From: Sporobolomyces roseus
Lineage: Eukaryota; Basidiomycota; Microbotryomycetes; Sporidiobolales; Sporidiobolaceae
Direction of reading: 5' to 3'
DNA length: 64,000 nucleotides
Assembly (NCBI GenBank): GCA_016617785.1
Contig: JADILM010000011.1
Location: forward strand, 806,001 to 870,000
In this document: positions 12,950 through 24,018 of the stretch, in pieces
Position numbering within the stretch: the first letter of the stretch is position 1
How the letters are laid out: every line of letters starts with the position of its first letter
Position numbers and translations under genes: made by a program
The notes under the pieces: generated by a model
The model's database searches: none
What the model was told of the DNA's origin: nothing
What the model saw: the letters and a program-made list of their open reading frames with translations, nothing else

Positions 12950-14705
12950 CTATTCATCCCTCTTTGAAAAACTGACAACCGCGTATTTCCCATTAACCCT
13001 CCAACTCTTGTCTTTCGCATCCAATTCCTCCGCTTTACCTTCCGGTAGTCCAACGACGGTATCGGCCTTGAGAGTTCTCAGACTCAACAAAGTGATCTTG
13101 CCCTTCAATGGACCTGTTTGATCAAAAGAAAAAGGTAAGAAATTGGCTCAGATTTTTACGAGTTTTCGACAAAAAAACACAATTTTCGTACCGAGTGCAG
13201 CTTCAAACGAATCTGACGGAGTCCACCATGCATCAGACACTAATTTCCTGTAGTTCAAGTCGCCTTTGAAGATGACAAGCTTGGAAAGCTGTAGTTCTGC
13301 AAGAAGATCCGGCGCGACGAGAGGTAAATCGCAAAAAGGATAAGGTGAAGTCCAAACTGTAGATCACACGAAGGACACTGATCAGTCCCCCTCTACAAAG
13401 GAGATAAGGAAGAGCTTGTAACGTACATTCAGCCATTTTGATATCCTGATCTCGATCCTCCTGACCCTTGACCGAACTTTCACCCATTTTCAATTCTGCC
13501 GGTACGCTCAACTTGAATCGACCATCCGCAATGAAACCTCTCCATCTAGTGACGAGTTCTTTGAGGGTTGCGACGTCCTCCTCTGAGAGATCGGAGAAGA
13601 ATGAGGGGTCTTCGAGAGTGTCGAGGAGGATCAAGAAATCATGAGGTTGTCTGCAAAAGGTTTGATCGGGGTCAATCAGACCAGAGAGAGGGTGTTAGCA
13701 AGGAGAGAAAAGGGACGTACACGTCTGACACAAACCAAGGGATGAGTTTCGGGTGGATAACGATTTGAGAAGCGAAAGGTGTGAGGGAGAGGAGGAAATC
13801 GGCCAAAACAAGATCCGTGAACAGCTCAAAACCGCTCTGTAGATCATTTGGTGAAACCCTATCAGTCTAGTGAGAGATAGGGTGTCAAAATTGAACTCAC
13901 GTTATCAAGTACGATATCGATTCTCTCCCCCTTCAAGTCCTTGACGTGCTCCCAAGCCTGCTCCAAATCATCCCTCAATGTGAACTCCCTCCCCCTCTCA
14001 ACTGACTGCAATTCTTGAATTTGTTCATGTGTCAAACTAGTCAACAAACTCAAATCCGTCGCGTTCCCCCAAAGCATAGTTTCCATCATGACTTTCCAAT
14101 CCCTGTGCAACTCTTCCTGATCCGTCACTTTACCATTCTTGACCAACTCGTTCAACGTCCTCGAGAGTTGGAGGACAGAGGTAGAGGATGATTTCCAGGT
14201 CGAGAGTTTTTGGGACGCGAATGGATCGAATTGATTCCAGTGGGAAGTCGTCGCGAAGAATCCTCGGAGTTTGCGGTAGAGGTAACATTCGGCGAATAGC
14301 CAGGTAGAAGTGAACCAGGTTTTACCCATCGTTGAATCTCTTTCTAATTCTTGATTGTACTCTTCGAAGTCATGAGGGTAACCCGTGTCTGAGCACTCCC
14401 TCTCTCTTCGTCAGTATCAGTACGTCACTCGCTTATCAAAAGAGGATCAAAAGCGTACTTTCGAGTGGTAAGATGGGTTTATCAGTTTTGATCTCATAGA
14501 TCAATTCCGATAATTTCTCGATTACTTCTTTCCCTTCTTTCAACTTCTCCTTCTCGGAAGAGACATCGAGTTGTCCGTTGAGTTTCGAAAGTTCGTCGAC
14601 TATTCCAGTGAGGATTTTGGGCCATCGAGTTTTGGTCGATTCAAAGGCGAAGGAATGATCTTGGGATGCCGAGGAGACGGGGACAGGAGGTTGCCAGTGA
14701 GGCAT
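12950..14705 (-). CDS. DUF89/ARMT1 family metal-dependent damage-control phosphatase
   Basis: Member of the DUF89 family, metal-dependent phosphatases that remove harmful sugar phosphates such as fructose-1-phosphate; the human member is ARMT1. The spliced frame shows the N-terminal helical domain (MPHWQPPVP..., TRWPKILTGIVDEL), AECYLYRKLRGFF (family-typical), then the catalytic motif VLDN joined to SGFELFTDLVLADFLL, PWFVSD, a later FKGDLNYRKLVSD with the conserved Asp-Leu-Asn-Tyr, WWTPSDSFEAALG and a C-terminus LRTLKADTVVGL...WRVNGKYAVVSFS. About 450 residues, the normal size. Six or so short introns, each with branch site and AG. The start at 14705 gives the expected MPHWQPP-type beginning; stop TAG at 12950-12952. 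Confidence 0.93.
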
Positions 14706-15249
14706 GATTGGAAAATGGGCGAGGGATTCTGGGAGTGAGGATGAAGGAGACGTGGGAAAGTTTGATCAACGATTGAGATCAGCGAGGAGCGCTATTCGAT
14801 GGCGGCAGTTTGGCTTGACTTGGAGGCTATTTTGGACTGTAGCTGGATTGAGGCAGAGCGAGTAGCGAAGAGTTGAGAGAAAGGGAGGAAGAGCAAAGAA
14901 AGAATCGAATGATGAGATCGATCAACATGAGACAGTATAATGCTGAAGGAAGGATTCGAGCAGAAACGAAGCCATACTCAAGCGACCAAGTAGACATCCG
15001 AACAAGTGAGCGAAAAGAGCGAGAGGGGATTGCAAAGTCTGAAAACAAGATTTTTTACAATTTTTTTCGCAACAAGTCTACGAAACCAATAAACGCGGAA
15101 AGAGCCATAAGGAATATTAAGTGGGATAGAAGGCGATGTCGATGCTGTCCAGTAGTCTAGGCAGTCAAGGAGGAATCACAAGCGTTGTTTTGGTCGGCCG
15201 CTGATTTCGTCGTCCCTCTATGGATTGTATCGAGTATAGTCCTTCCCAT
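14706..15249. other. Intergenic: promoter of the DUF89 gene and 3' end of the citrate carrier gene
   Basis: Both flanking genes are on the minus strand. The region is A-rich around 15040-15110 and has no open frame with family motifs. No RNA gene was seen. Confidence 0.45.
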
Positions 15250-16805
15250 CTATACTGATCTACCACCGATCAGGACAATGACTGTACGTCGATCCCGAGT
15301 CTCACGTCAGTCTCCAATCAAAGTGGTGAGAGAGAGTGAAAATCCATACCTTTCTCATAAACGGTGAAAACGATTCCACCGCTCAACACCAACCTTGCCA
15401 ATCTCGGAGTCGCACCCCTCCAGAACCTGAACACACCTTCTTCTGAAAAGATTCGGGCGGCACAGTGGAACGAGTTACGGTAGGAGGTGCGAGCTTCGAG
15501 GGATTGCATTCGGGTTTTAATCACACTAGGGCGAAATGAGCCGAGTGAGCATGGAGATCGAATGTGATGGGGAAGAGAAGAAGAGATTCATGAGAGATGG
15601 GAGGGAGGATCGGGAGATGGGAGAGGACAATGAAGAGGTAGGGAGGGACTTACTCGAGAGGCATAGTAGCGTAAACGGTGACGATACCCGCAATCGCACC
15701 AATCCCGAAAGTGATCCCAGCAGGTAAGCTCTCACCAGGTCTAGTATTCCCACTGACAAAGCTCTACATCACCCCTTTTTCTCTCATCAGCTCGCTATTC
15801 CCTGTTCCAAAAAGAGAATGGGTGTTTTTACCTTGAGTGTACCATAAGTCGTAAACCTAACTGCAGAATTCGCTCCTTGTCTAGCAGCGACCGGTCCCAA
15901 TCCTCGATAGATCCCGCTAATTCCTTCAGATTTCACAATTTCGATCGTACCGTGAACTAATCCTCGATATTTTGGATTAGGGGATTTCGCGTCATCGATC
16001 AACTTTGTTCTGAGGAGAGAGGGAGAGTCAGTGAGCATTGGAGGGGAAGGAGAGGAAGAGGGGACAAACTTGATGGTTTCTGAAGGAGTTACCGCGAAAA
16101 CTGCTTCACACATTCCAGCTCCCAAACCAGCTGTACAGGTATTCAGACGTACGATCAGCTCTCAATCGTCGATAGGAGATAGTGAGACCTATAAGCGTAC
16201 CCAATAATGATCTAGGACCACTCAATTTCCCCTGTTTATCTCCCTCAAAATGATTCTCGCATCAGTTTCTTCTCCGTTGTTCCCTCATTAGCTCACATTC
16301 AAGGAATAACGTACATTCTCATCTACCAACATTCCTTTAAATTTATCATAACTCAAGAACCTCACACCAGCTTTCAACGAATTACCAGCGACTAATGCCC
16401 CAACTCCAGAATAAAACCCTCCTAATCCAGCTCTCGCATAAGTCGCTTGAGTAATACTCCACAATCCAGGTGGCTACCCAAACACACTCACAATCAGCTC
16501 GAGTAAAGAAGAGGGAGGAGAGGGGAGAGAGGTTTACTTTGCCGGATGTGCGATGAGCGAATTGGGTTTGAGTTTTCAAGTCTGAGGGGGGAAGGGTCAG
16601 TGGGGGTTGACAGGGAGGGAGAGGGAGAGAGTAATGTACATTCAAAGGGATAGGTGATTGCACCTTCTACGGCACCTGCTGTGGCTCCTGCGAACAAGGC
16701 TAGATGAGGTGCTTCACTCTGTTACAAATGACCCTCTCACGATCAGTGAGGACTTGAGGGAATCATAAGAGGGATGGTAAGTACCTTCTTTGAGGTCTTG
16801 GACAT
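15250..16805 (-). CDS. CTP1: Mitochondrial citrate/tricarboxylate carrier
   Basis: Inner-membrane carrier that exchanges mitochondrial citrate for cytosolic malate or other tricarboxylates, supplying cytosolic acetyl-CoA. Three mitochondrial-carrier repeats are visible with their signatures: YPFEYLKTQTQ, TPSETIKTKLID and [12 protein letters not shown]. Other family marks are [109 protein letters not shown] and [20 protein letters not shown]. About eight exons; the first, MSKTSKK, is very short. The last short exon ends [10 protein letters not shown]. Head-to-head with HEM4, 107 bases apart. Confidence 0.95.
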
Positions 16806-16912
16806 CCTTTCCCCGAAGCTATGAAGACACTAGAAGCCAAAAGTGATAGCAGAGATGAGAATGAAAGTTCCGCAAATCTCCCTTTTGACTCCTTACGCTT
16901 CACTTTTACCGA

Positions 16913-17854
16913 ATGATTAGTAGTCATGTACTCTTACTCAAGACTCCCTCTTCTCCTTCCCCAATAACCTCCAACTCTAGACTCTCAATTACTCATCTCT
17001 CACTCCTCGAAACAAGTTTCAATCAACCTACGATCTCTCGCCTCTCCCAACTCATCAACGATCAACAGGAGGAATGGGATGGAGTAGTATTATGCAGTCA
17101 AAGAGCTGTGAAAGCATACGAAATGATTCTGGATCAGAGTGGGAGGAAGAAAAGTTTGAAAGGAATTCATTTCGTAGTTGGGAAACAAACGAGAAATGCA
17201 TTATTCGGGATGGAGCGATTCGAGATTAGGGAGGAGGATGTAGTGGGGAGTGAAAGTGGGAATGGGGAAGCTTTAGCCAAAGGGATTATTGAATATCTTC
17301 AAGAATCTACCCCTTCGACGACGACGAAGAGGAAGAGGTTGTTATTCTTGTGTGGGGATAAAACTAATGAATCATTACCGACCATCCTTGCCGAACACGC
17401 TTTACCAAATGGAGGAGGAGGAGAACGAGGAGGACCAAAGATTGAATTGGATTCCTATATCGTTTATTCCACTTCTCAATCTCCGCAATTCGAAACTGGA
17501 TTCTTATCTTACTTGCACGACAAGTTCGAAGAGGAAGGAAGGATCTGGTTGGCGTTATGTTCACCATCCGGATCGAAAGCTCTTTGCTCAATTCTTCGAA
17601 AACACCATCTCCTCCCTACCTACCCCACTACAACCACGACGCACGACGAGAAGGACGATGGAGAGTTCTCGGAGGAAGAAGTGAGGAGACTGAGGGAGAG
17701 GTTAAAGATCGTTGCGATTGGAGGAACTACGAAGAGGTATCTAGAGGATGAGGAGGGGGTACTAGTGGATGCTATAGCTGAGGTACCGGGGGAGGAGGGA
17801 CTCGTGAGGGCAGTGGAGAGGTGGGAGGAAGCTCATGATGGGAGGGAGTCTTAG
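16913..17854 (+). CDS. HEM4: Uroporphyrinogen-III synthase
   Basis: Cytosolic heme-pathway enzyme that cyclises hydroxymethylbilane to uroporphyrinogen III with inversion of ring D. The 313-residue single-exon frame matches the two-lobed HemD fold: VLLLKTP start, WDGVVLCSQRAVKAYEMIL (the conserved S-x-R/N-A-V segment), GIHFVVGKQTRNAL, a domain-2 strand LLFLCGDKTNESLPTIL, SYIVYSTSQ (the conserved Tyr-x-x-Y/S turn), IWLALCSPSGSKAL and the late KIVAIGGTTKRYL with A-I-G-x-T. It is one of few intronless genes in this stretch. ATG 16913 is the first in frame and gives the usual length. Confidence 0.93.
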   Translation: MISSHVLLLKTPSSPSPITSNSRLSITHLSLLETSFNQPTISRLSQLINDQQEEWDGVVLCSQRAVKAYEMILDQSGRKKSLKGIHFVVGKQTRNALFGMERFEIREEDVVGSESGNGEALAKGIIEYLQESTPSTTTKRKRLLFLCGDKTNESLPTILAEHALPNGGGGERGGPKIELDSYIVYSTSQSPQFETGFLSYLHDKFEEEGRIWLALCSPSGSKALCSILRKHHLLPTYPTTTTTHDEKDDGEFSEEEVRRLRERLKIVAIGGTTKRYLEDEEGVLVDAIAEVPGEEGLVRAVERWEEAHDGRES

Positions 17855-18440
17855 GAGTAATCGTGAAGAAGAGGAAGTTTTACTCTTCGATCTGCAAACG
17901 TTTTGGACGGAACGGCAGTCGAATCAGACAGGGGAAAGAAGGAAAGACGTCGCATGCGGTGGAATAGTTACATGTGAGCTACCTTTTCGCTCTTTCCTTT
18001 CAATCTCGGCTGATCGGTCAGGTCTCGCACAGGGCACTGAATCGACTACCGCTGTATCGCAATGTCTAGCGATCCGTCGAGTGTCGCTTTCAGAGACGAT
18101 GTACGCCTCATCCGTTTTGATGACGAAGCGAGTAGCGGAAGATGGTAGGAAGGACGGAGCAACGTGAGGAGAGATATCGATTTTCAGAATCTCGGTAGAC
18201 GCAGCTGTGGTGCAAAGGTTGTTGTAGATCCGTTGCTTCTCTCAACGGAATTTCATATTATATCCGCGACTCTCGTGAGCGTCTCTCGGCCAAAGCTTCG
18301 AGATTTGAGAGACGATGAAGCAGAAATACAATATTAGAGTCTAATTTATACAAAGGATCTTGCTATTCGACGAAAAACTACTAGTCTTGCCTCCCTTCCT
18401 TTCTTCCCATGAGATTGGGCGCAGGGTCATTCATTTCGAA
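17855..18440. other. Convergent 3' intergenic region
   Basis: Between HEM4 (plus) and SFT2 (minus). Contains only short open frames with no motif. No repeat or RNA gene noticed. Confidence 0.5.
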
Positions 18441-19461
18441 TCAGACAGGTAGATACTGAATGATCCTCAGATCGGTCGATTCAGTACGGTTGTGTGGAGA
18501 ATCGCTGGAAAGACCGGGAAGACTCACGGATCCAGCACCTCTCAATGCCATCCGACTTCCAAAACTCAACGTTTGGAACCCACCACTGTGAACAATCACA
18601 TCACGCAAGAGAATCAGCTTCTGGAGACGTTCGAAAGAAAAGATCCTGACTCTTCTCTTTTCCTTTGCCTCGAGATGGGAGCGAGGGCATATTGGGAGGA
18701 GGAACTCACGGGAAATAAGAAACGAAATAAAAAATGAGTGCCGCGCATTGAACGACGGCACAAATTAAAGTAGCGAAATAACTATGTCTCTACACTCACG
18801 CCCTCTCATTCCCTTTTCATCAGCTTGCCTTCTTCCTCCTTCGAATAAAGTAGGGGCTTACGACGAGTGCGAAGAAGAGTGTCAAGACTAGTGAGCCGAG
18901 GTATGCGGCTGTGAACGGTAGCCGTTCGGATGAGAAAAGGTGTTTGAGTTGTTGGACTGGTCCGGAAAGGATAGCGAATCCAATCATGAATAACACCTAG
19001 ACACGTACTCTCTCTCTCTCTCTCAGTTACCTGTGCGCTATAGAATGGAAGAGAAGAGATCGTACGGATCCTAAAGAGAAAGAAACCTATTTTTCCCCAC
19101 TCGACATCAGCTAGAATTTCTGGTGCAGAGGATAGAAGAGGAGGTGGGAAGAACATACAGCGAATTTCCTTGGTTTGACAGCCAAGAGAGGTAGACCAAT
19201 AAAGAAACTCAGAGAGAAACAAGCGGCTGCACCAGCAGAACAAATCAAAAATCCCAAGAAACGTTCCCATCTACTCAATGCGAAATACCTGCTCTTCCCC
19301 TCAACTTGGTCAGTTTCAGAAGTGAGATGGGAGAGCAAGGGAGGGACAGTACGCTTCTTCTTCATTTGATCTTTCGGCTGAACGAAGTGGGATTCCTGAT
19401 GATAAGGCAGAAGTGAACCTTGCGAAAGGGGAAGACTCGGTAGTTGATGCAGGTGAGTCAT
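18441..19461 (-). CDS. SFT2: Sft2-family vesicle transport membrane protein
   Basis: Small Golgi membrane protein involved in fusion of endosome-derived transport vesicles with the Golgi, related to Got1/Sft2. The spliced frame gives a polar N-terminus of about 60 residues, then ALSRWERFLGFLICSAGAAA, CFSLSFFIGLPLLAVKPRKF, SLGSVLFMIGFAILSGPVQQ, LPFTAAYLGSLVLTLFFALV, ATLICAVVQCAALIFYFVSY followed by FPGGFQTLSFGSRMALRGAGS and a last tiny exon YLPV. Four membrane segments and the FPGG..GRMA-like ending are family hallmarks. About six exons. Head-to-head with SEC12, 260 bases apart; both act in the early secretory pathway. Confidence 0.92.
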
Positions 19462-19721
19462 CTACTGTTCCTTGAGCCCATCGAACTGTGGAGAGAGGAG
19501 AGGAGAGTGACGTGAGAGGGATGAGGGGGAAAGAGAGGGAAGAAGGAGAGAAACGTACAGCCAGCTAGATTGGATCTGAAGTTATTCTCTGCCATCAATT
19601 TCAGTGTAACTCTTGAGCAATTAGATCGTTCGAAAGCAAAGAAGCAGTTTGAAGTGTTGTTTGCGAGTTTCATCATCTTCAAGTTTCCTTCCCTCTCTCC
19701 TTCATCAAATTCAACGAAGCT

Positions 19722-21871
19722 ATGCCAGCTGAACCTACACCTACTACGTTGACTGCCGAACCAGGTTCGAACGGACAACATTTCTCGATAGATGTTAAAT
19801 TCCCGATTTACTCGATTCAGTTCGTTAGTGAAAAACATGTCGTACTAGCTGGTGGAGGAGGTAGTTCGAGAACGGGGGTAAAGAATAGATTAGTACGTCT
19901 TTCACTATACTTCCTCGGGCGAGATGGAGGAGAGGAATCGGGAGGGAGGATGCGGGGAGGCGGGAAGAAGAGAGGGAAGGGAGAGGTGAGAGGTGGAACG
20001 CGTTATAAGGGACTAGAGTGTATTGGCTACAAGCTCATCGAGTAGCCAACAAGTCGGGATCAGGTTCAGCGAGTTGTTTGTTTCGTTTTCGTTGATTCGC
20101 TAACCTCTGTTCTCCCTCTCTTCCTCTCTTTCGGATGTCTAGTCAATGTACAATATCTCGTCATCTACAAAAACTCTACATCTGATCACAGAACACGAAT
20201 TATCGAAGGAAGAGGACGCTCCAATGACAATAGCGATTCACAGACCTGTACGTTCTTCACCCTTCGGATCCCTCTTCTTCGAACGAGAGCTGATCAATTG
20301 CTGATGAACGAACAGAGCAAAACGATTGCAGCTGGAATCAATTCAGATTTGGCAAGTTTGAAGATGGGGAGGAACGAGAATTTGAGAATATTCAGTTACG
20401 AGGATGGGGAAGAGGGAACGTACGTCTTACACTCCTTATTAGCCCTCAGCAATGAGAGAGAAGCTTACTGGAAGGTTGATCGCACAGTATCACTTATGAG
20501 AAACGAAAACAAACATTACACTCCCTCGACCCAGATCACTATCAAGTACTCTCTTCTCCCCTCCTCTCCCTTGTACTCTCACTGACCCATTTCGCTCTCA
20601 TAGAAAGTAACCGCATTCTCTCGTTCCCCAAATCCCCTAACTCCCCCTCTCCTCGCAATCGGTTCGACCTCCTCGCAACTCTCTCTCGTCTCCCTTCCAA
20701 ACCTCACAAACGTGCTTCCGGAAGAAATGAAAGGATACGAAGGGGAAGAGATCTTTGATGTCGATTTCAACGATGATGGTGAAATGGTAAGCCTCCTTTC
20801 TTCCTTGTACCATGAGGAGTTGGACTGATGGAGAGTGAGACGAGCCTTAGTTGGTAGGAACTAGTTCGACAAAGTTATGCGTTTGGTCGACTTCCCCGTC
20901 CTCTAGTTCGAGTGGTAAAGAGAAAGGGAAAGCTTTATCTGAAGGGGGAGAAGAGGGTCAATTAGAACCTTTACAAGTGATTGAACGACCGATCCTTAAA
21001 AAGGAATTAGCCTGTACATTCCGAGCAGCCAAGTACGTCTTGCCCTGCCCTTATTGCCGATCTTTATCATCTTCCGTGACTGACTATGCACTTTGAGCGT
21101 CAAATCAGATTCGGACGACAATCAACCTCGTCAAATCTCTACACAGTAGTGAACGCCTCCCCTTCCTCGACTTCTCGAGGAGGAAAAGGCAAGAAGAAAC
21201 CAACGGGTAACAAAAAATCTTTCGTCAGTTTGTGGGATACGCAAGAATGGAAATTGATGAAAACTCGAACGATCGGAATGAAACCAATCACTTCATTCGA
21301 CGTTTCGTACGTCTGACCTCTCCTCCCTCCTCCCTTTCCCCTTTGTTTTCCTTCGTACTGATTTAGAGTTTGTGAGATAGGGAGGATGGAACGTTATTAG
21401 CGTATGGAAGTTCGGATTTATCAATTGGAATTTTAGACGCACTCACACTTCGCGTATGCCTCTCTCTCTCTCTCTCTCTCTCTACTCTCTCCCTCATTCC
21501 TCTCAAAGCTAATGATGTCTGGAATAACTAGCCAATAATGACGATTCTCAAAGCACACGATTTCCCATCCACCTCATTAAAATTCAATCCCTCCTCTACA
21601 CTCCTCCTTTCAGGATCAGCGGATAACTCGCTGAGAGTCAGTAAAGTACCTGCTGTTTCAGAAAGAGGTAAGCTTTACCTTTCTCTTTTCTCCCTTCAAA
21701 AGTGTTTTGAGTAGGAATCTGATGTGGGTTTTGAGTTGAGGAATAATAGGAGGGGAAAGTAAATTGACCATGATTTTAATCACTGTTTTCATTCTTTTGT
21801 TGGCGGTATTGGTGCAGCAAGGTTATATCACGAGGGAAAGTTGGGCAGCCGCTAGAGGGGTAATGAACTAG
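19722..21871 (+). CDS. SEC12: Sec12-type guanine nucleotide exchange factor for Sar1
   Basis: ER membrane protein that loads GTP onto Sar1 to start COPII coat assembly. The spliced frame has the N-terminal beta-propeller: FPIYSIQFVSEKHVVLAGGGG (with the K-loop Gly cluster after it), VKNRLSMYNISSS, PMTIAIHRPSKTIAAGINS, NPLTPPLLAIGSTSSQLSLV, EIFDVDFNDDGEMLVGTSST, LCVWSTS, SFVSLWDTQEWKLMKTRTIG, SFDVSEDGTLLAYGSSDLSI, LKAHDFPSTSLKFNPSSTLL and LLSGSADNSLRV. It closes with a hydrophobic anchor (MILITVFILLLAVLVQQ) and a short lumenal tail ending AAARGVMN, as in single-pass Sec12/PREB. About nine exons. The start at 19722 (MPAEPTPTT) is the first ATG after the pyrimidine-rich leader. Confidence 0.92.
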
Positions 21872-22287
21872 GGATTGGATTGGAATGAGAGAGGGAATGA
21901 GAGGGAAGAAGAGGGGAAAGGTTTTTGCGAAGTTTGGTTCAAAGGGGTTTCATTTGGTGGTGCAGTACTTTTGGGAACTGATATGTATCGTAGTTCAATT
22001 AATCAAGGGTCTTTATTCAGTCTTCTCGAAAGGGACGAGATGGAAGAGAGTGAAAAGAGAATCTTTGCGAAATCGACTTGTTGGCTGAAAATATTGAATT
22101 TTCATTTTTCATTCTCGCTTACCCCTTCCCGTAAACCTATAGCATTCCAATAATTATCGTATCACCTCCCTACCCCTATCAAGTCCTTCGATCTTTACCT
22201 CTGAAAAAAAACCCTCTCCTTTCGTCATCGTCTCCCTTTTCTCTCTCCACTTCACTCCTTCTCTTCCCCCAACACCAGCCACTCAAC
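21872..22287. other. Intergenic: SEC12 3' end and promoter of the UBX gene
   Basis: Same-direction spacing. The last 100 bases are strongly pyrimidine-rich and end in CTCAACATG, a plausible leader for the next gene. Nothing else seen. Confidence 0.45.
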
Positions 22288-23667
22288 ATGTCAGATCGTG
22301 ACACTCTCATCTCCATGGGGTTCCCCGAATCACACGTCTCAAAAGCACTCTCATCAACTAAAAATTCTGGATTATCTCAAGCGTACGTACCCTCCCTCTT
22401 CCTCTCTCACCTCTCCTAGACTACGAGCTGATTGTAAGGAGTGTGTGGGAGAGGTTGTTTAGCTTGGATTTCTTGGAGAAGAACGCGGATCAGAAAGAGG
22501 AATGGTGGACTGCTTTTCAAGAAGAAGAGGGGGAAGGGGAGGGTATGGAGGGTGTTGTACATGGGGATGAGGAGGCAAAGGTACACCGTCTCACTCTTCT
22601 AGACTATCTCGAGTATGAGCTGATAGATCGAGGCGTCCGAGTGTAGAGTTTGAGATGTACCGAGTGCGGAAAGACCTTCAGGAACGCTGCGTTGGCCCAA
22701 TTTCACGGAAATAAGAGTGGACACACATCCTTTGAAGAGTCTACTGAAGAGATTAAACCCTTGACGGAAGAAGAGAAAGCTGTTAAACTTGCTGAAGTAG
22801 GTTCTCTTCTCCCTCCCCCGCGCGCTCTCTCTCTCTCTCACACACGCACACAAGGAGAGGGTACTAATGAGTGAAGTGGTGATCCAGTTGAAGGCGAAGA
22901 TGGATGAGAAACGTAAGATTCAAGCGAAGAAAGATACCGAGGAATCCAAAGTGAACGAAGCGATTCGAAGGAAAGGTGGCAAAGATCAACAACAATTGAA
23001 ACAAGATTTACAATTGAAAGAAGCTGAGAAAGCTGCCGTACAAAGGAAGAAAGGTACGCCCTTCTCTCTCTCTCTCTTTCATCCCTTCTTTCGAGAAGCT
23101 GATGATATGGAGAAGAAGTCAATAGATAAGGCAGATGAATTAGCAGCTAGGAAAAGGATCAAGGATCAAATTGAAGCGGACAAGAAAGCACGAGCCGAAA
23201 AGACTGCAAGAGAGAAAGCACTTCGAGAAGGAAGGAACCCAGATCAAGCAGTAGAAGAACTTCGAAACCCTGGATCAACCCTTTCTTCTTCTTCGACACT
23301 TACGCCAGCTGCAGCGGTTGAAGCGAGTGGGAGTGAGAGCGGGAAGAAGAGTTATGAGGGAAAGACGAGATTGCAGTTACGAGTTCCTGGAGGTGCACCT
23401 GTGGTCGTTAACAAGGATGCTGGCGATACTTTGAGGAGTGTTGAGGATACTTTGAGGACGGAACATGGATTGAGTAATGTCACTTTCACTTGTAGTTTCC
23501 CAAGGTACGTTTCGAGGTTCTCTTTGCATCTCGATCGGGATTTAGACTGATGCGTTCAATCTTTCTAAACGCGAAGGAAAACTTATGGACCTAGTGATCT
23601 CGACAAGACTCTTGAACAATTAGGACTGGTTCCTTCAGCCGTATTGATGGTTGCGAGCAATCAGTAA
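22288..23667 (+). CDS. UBA - C2H2 zinc finger - UBX domain protein (UBXN1/SAKS1-like)
   Basis: Probable Cdc48/p97 cofactor that binds ubiquitinated proteins. The N-terminal UBA domain begins MSDRDTLISMGFPESHVSKA with the conserved MGF loop. A C2H2-type finger follows around residues 75-100 (LRCTECGKTFRN..., then H and H in QFHGNKSGH). A long charged coiled coil (about 110-220; KAKMDEKRKIQAKKD, ARKRIKDQIEADKKAR) leads to a UBX domain: RLQLRVPGGAPVVVN, TLRSVEDTL, FTCSFPRKTYGPSDLDKTLE and QLGLVPSAVLMVASNQ. The F-P-R turn used to contact p97 is present. Five or six exons. The order of domains matches fungal SAKS1-type proteins. Confidence 0.9.
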
Positions 23668-24018
23668 TCGCCTCTTCCCTTTGTTGGCTCGTCGAGGGAA
23701 AGGATTTATCGATGTGAAGGAGTAAGATTGAAGTAACGAGAATAGGTTTTGGCTAGTTTGATGGAAACCCCTCGAAAGAAAACGATGTTGTGTAAAGATT
23801 TACGTTCACTTTTTTTTCTCTCATTCTCCGTCTCTGTCCCTCTGTCGCTATCGTTTGCTCTCTTTCGTTGTCGTCGTCTTTCGTCGATTCTCGCGAGTTT
23901 GTTCAATCGAAAGTGTTTCGCTGCGAAATGTTTGCCCTAAATTTAGAAAATCATCGTTCCCCCTCTTTTCCCTTCCTTCCACTTCCCACCTCCGTCACCT
24001 CACTCACCGCCCTCAGAG
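23668..24018. other. Intergenic: UBX gene 3' end and PSD promoter
   Basis: Same-direction spacing of about 350 bases. It is T/C-rich from 23810 to 24000. No gene or RNA seen. Confidence 0.45.

Noticed and set aside
19008..19024. CT/GA microsatellites (also near 21462-21482, 48060, 59161 and 62757)
   Set aside because: Ordinary pyrimidine tracts of introns and leaders in this genome; no sign of function beyond that.
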